From Sphaerosporella brunnea (lineage: Eukaryota > Ascomycota > Pezizomycetes > Pezizales > Pyronemataceae), in assembly GCA_008704415.1 (NCBI GenBank), contig VXIS01000217.1, positions 18,803-82,802 on the forward strand: 64,000 nucleotides of DNA. Direction: 5' to 3'. The notes below the pieces were generated by a model, which saw only the letters and a program-made list of their open reading frames with translations, was not told where the DNA came from and ran no database searches. This document shows positions 62,965 through 64,000 of this stretch, in pieces. The translations under genes were made by a program, and so were the position numbers. Each line of letters begins with the position of its first letter. Positions within the stretch are counted from its first letter, which is position 1.

Positions 62965-64000
62965 ATGTCGCCCGAATTTTTTTGGTATTATTGAAAAAAC
63001 AAGCGAACATCCGTGTGGTGACCACACGGCGAGCCATGGTAAGTTCAGCGTCACTGAATTTTTAATCGCGTAGAATAAGGGTGAAACGTATGTGTGTGTT
63101 ATGATAAAGCTTACCCACAGCGTATCACTCGGGCAAAGGTCGGGTAAAGTTTCCGTGTTGCGCCGCCGCAGCGGCTCACTTTGCTCTCTATATATGGTGA
63201 TTAGGTCCAAATCCCATTTTCCGAACATTTTGGCTGGCAGAACACAGAGCTAGGCAGCGTTGCAAAATGTCCAGCAGTTCCGGTTATCAGGTGATTTTGA
63301 ACATGCGCAGTGCACAACACGCCTCTTTGATCTAAGGTTCAACAAAATCAGCAGTGGATGAAAATACGTTATGTTGTCATTGCAGAAATGATTCTGGTTG
63401 TTCGTGTGACTGGGACATTCAAAAATTTCAGCAATCGCACCGGCTACAACACCTGAATATCAAAAAGGGCCCTTTGTCTGCATCCAAAACTTGTAACGTT
63501 CAACAAAGTCAGCCTAGCCTAATGATTAAAACTTGAATATTTGGATCTCTTTTTTGCAAATTTTTACTCCCAAAACTACCCCCAAAACTAGTTACCCTTT
63601 AAATGCCGAATACATGCTGACCTCCTATGCTACATAACACCTATATATGTACACCATATAATAAAATCCAGTGACGACAACCGCCCCATCACCAGAGTGC
63701 AAACACGGTAGCAGTCTTTAACATCAGTAATGATAGCGTCTTCCAATAATATTTTCAATTTTTATTTATAACATTGCCATATAACGTAGGTGTTTAAAAT
63801 AATGCTGTGTATGAAAAATGTAACGGAGAGGGTCGAGAACAGACTGGAGGGGCCCAAGGTACTCGCGTACAGAGGGGGCAAGAATGAGAGCTGGAACAAG
63901 ATCCAAAGGCAGGACAAGAGGCAGGACAAGAGGCGCGATGCGCACGGTCAGGATTCAGATTGGAACGAAGGTACTCAGATTGACATACGAAGGTTCAGTA

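Larger units (their letters stand above)
59878..64000. other. Gene-poor right end, relics and short repeats
   Basis: No intact gene found in 4.1 kb. Separately listed are a frame-shifted coding relic at 60188-60582, a short tandem repeat near 61612, and a GC-rich inverted repeat at 62670-62964. Near the end, 63920-63946 repeats AGGCAGGACAAG twice. Short unassigned frames at 61009-61242 and 61695-61886 (minus) have no motif I know. Confidence 0.5.

Overview
This is nuclear DNA of a filamentous ascomycete (Pezizomycotina-like). The evidence is spliceosomal introns of mostly 46-85 nt with GT..AG ends, fungus-specific families (Reg1/Hex2-type PP1 regulator, Pmt4, Vps10 with two luminal repeats, Tma22, Ort1-type carrier), gene spacing typical of filamentous fungi, and decayed copia, piggyBac-like and TA-target DNA elements. 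I cannot place it below subphylum. Exon boundaries were inferred by eye from reading frame, splice signals and remembered family motifs. No alignment was run.

Layout. 1-8 kb: 5' part of an ELMO-family gene (-), YIF1 (+), a copia relic, GET3 (-), a 115-bp MITE, REG1 (-). 8-13.4 kb: about 5 kb with no gene I can support. 13.4-18.8 kb: TMA22 (+), an ornithine-carrier gene (-), a 285-bp MITE, an unrecognised coiled-coil membrane protein (+). 18.8-22 kb: a transposon patch with minisatellite, a 541-bp foldback palindrome, and a 1,153-bp piggyBac-like derivative with identical 40-bp termini and a truncated transposase. 22-32 kb: TAF5 (+), mitochondrial CLPP (-), a broken aminoglycoside-phosphotransferase-like gene, VPS10 (+). 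32-35.3 kb: no firm gene, possible relics. 35.4-59.9 kb: gene-rich, with JAC1, an orphan, a pirin, RPC25, PMT4, PRP4, ATP synthase subunit e, dynein intermediate chain, EMC3, STT3, CSN8, YOS9 and PTC7-like. 59.9-64 kb: relics and short repeats only.

The genes are housekeeping genes rather than an operon-like system. There is a visible excess of secretory-pathway functions: GET3 and EMC3 (membrane insertion), STT3 and PMT4 (N- and O-glycosylation), YOS9 (ERAD lectin), YIF1 (ER-Golgi), VPS10 (vacuolar sorting). A second group is mitochondrial: Ort1-type carrier, ClpP, Jac1, subunit e, Ptc7-like phosphatase. The most unusual items are very small exons (7 nt in PTC7, 12 nt in PMT4 and RPC25), a stop-free 51-nt intron inside the conserved core of REG1, a pirin with an N-terminal hydrophobic anchor, a fungal ClpP, and the foldback and piggyBac-like elements.
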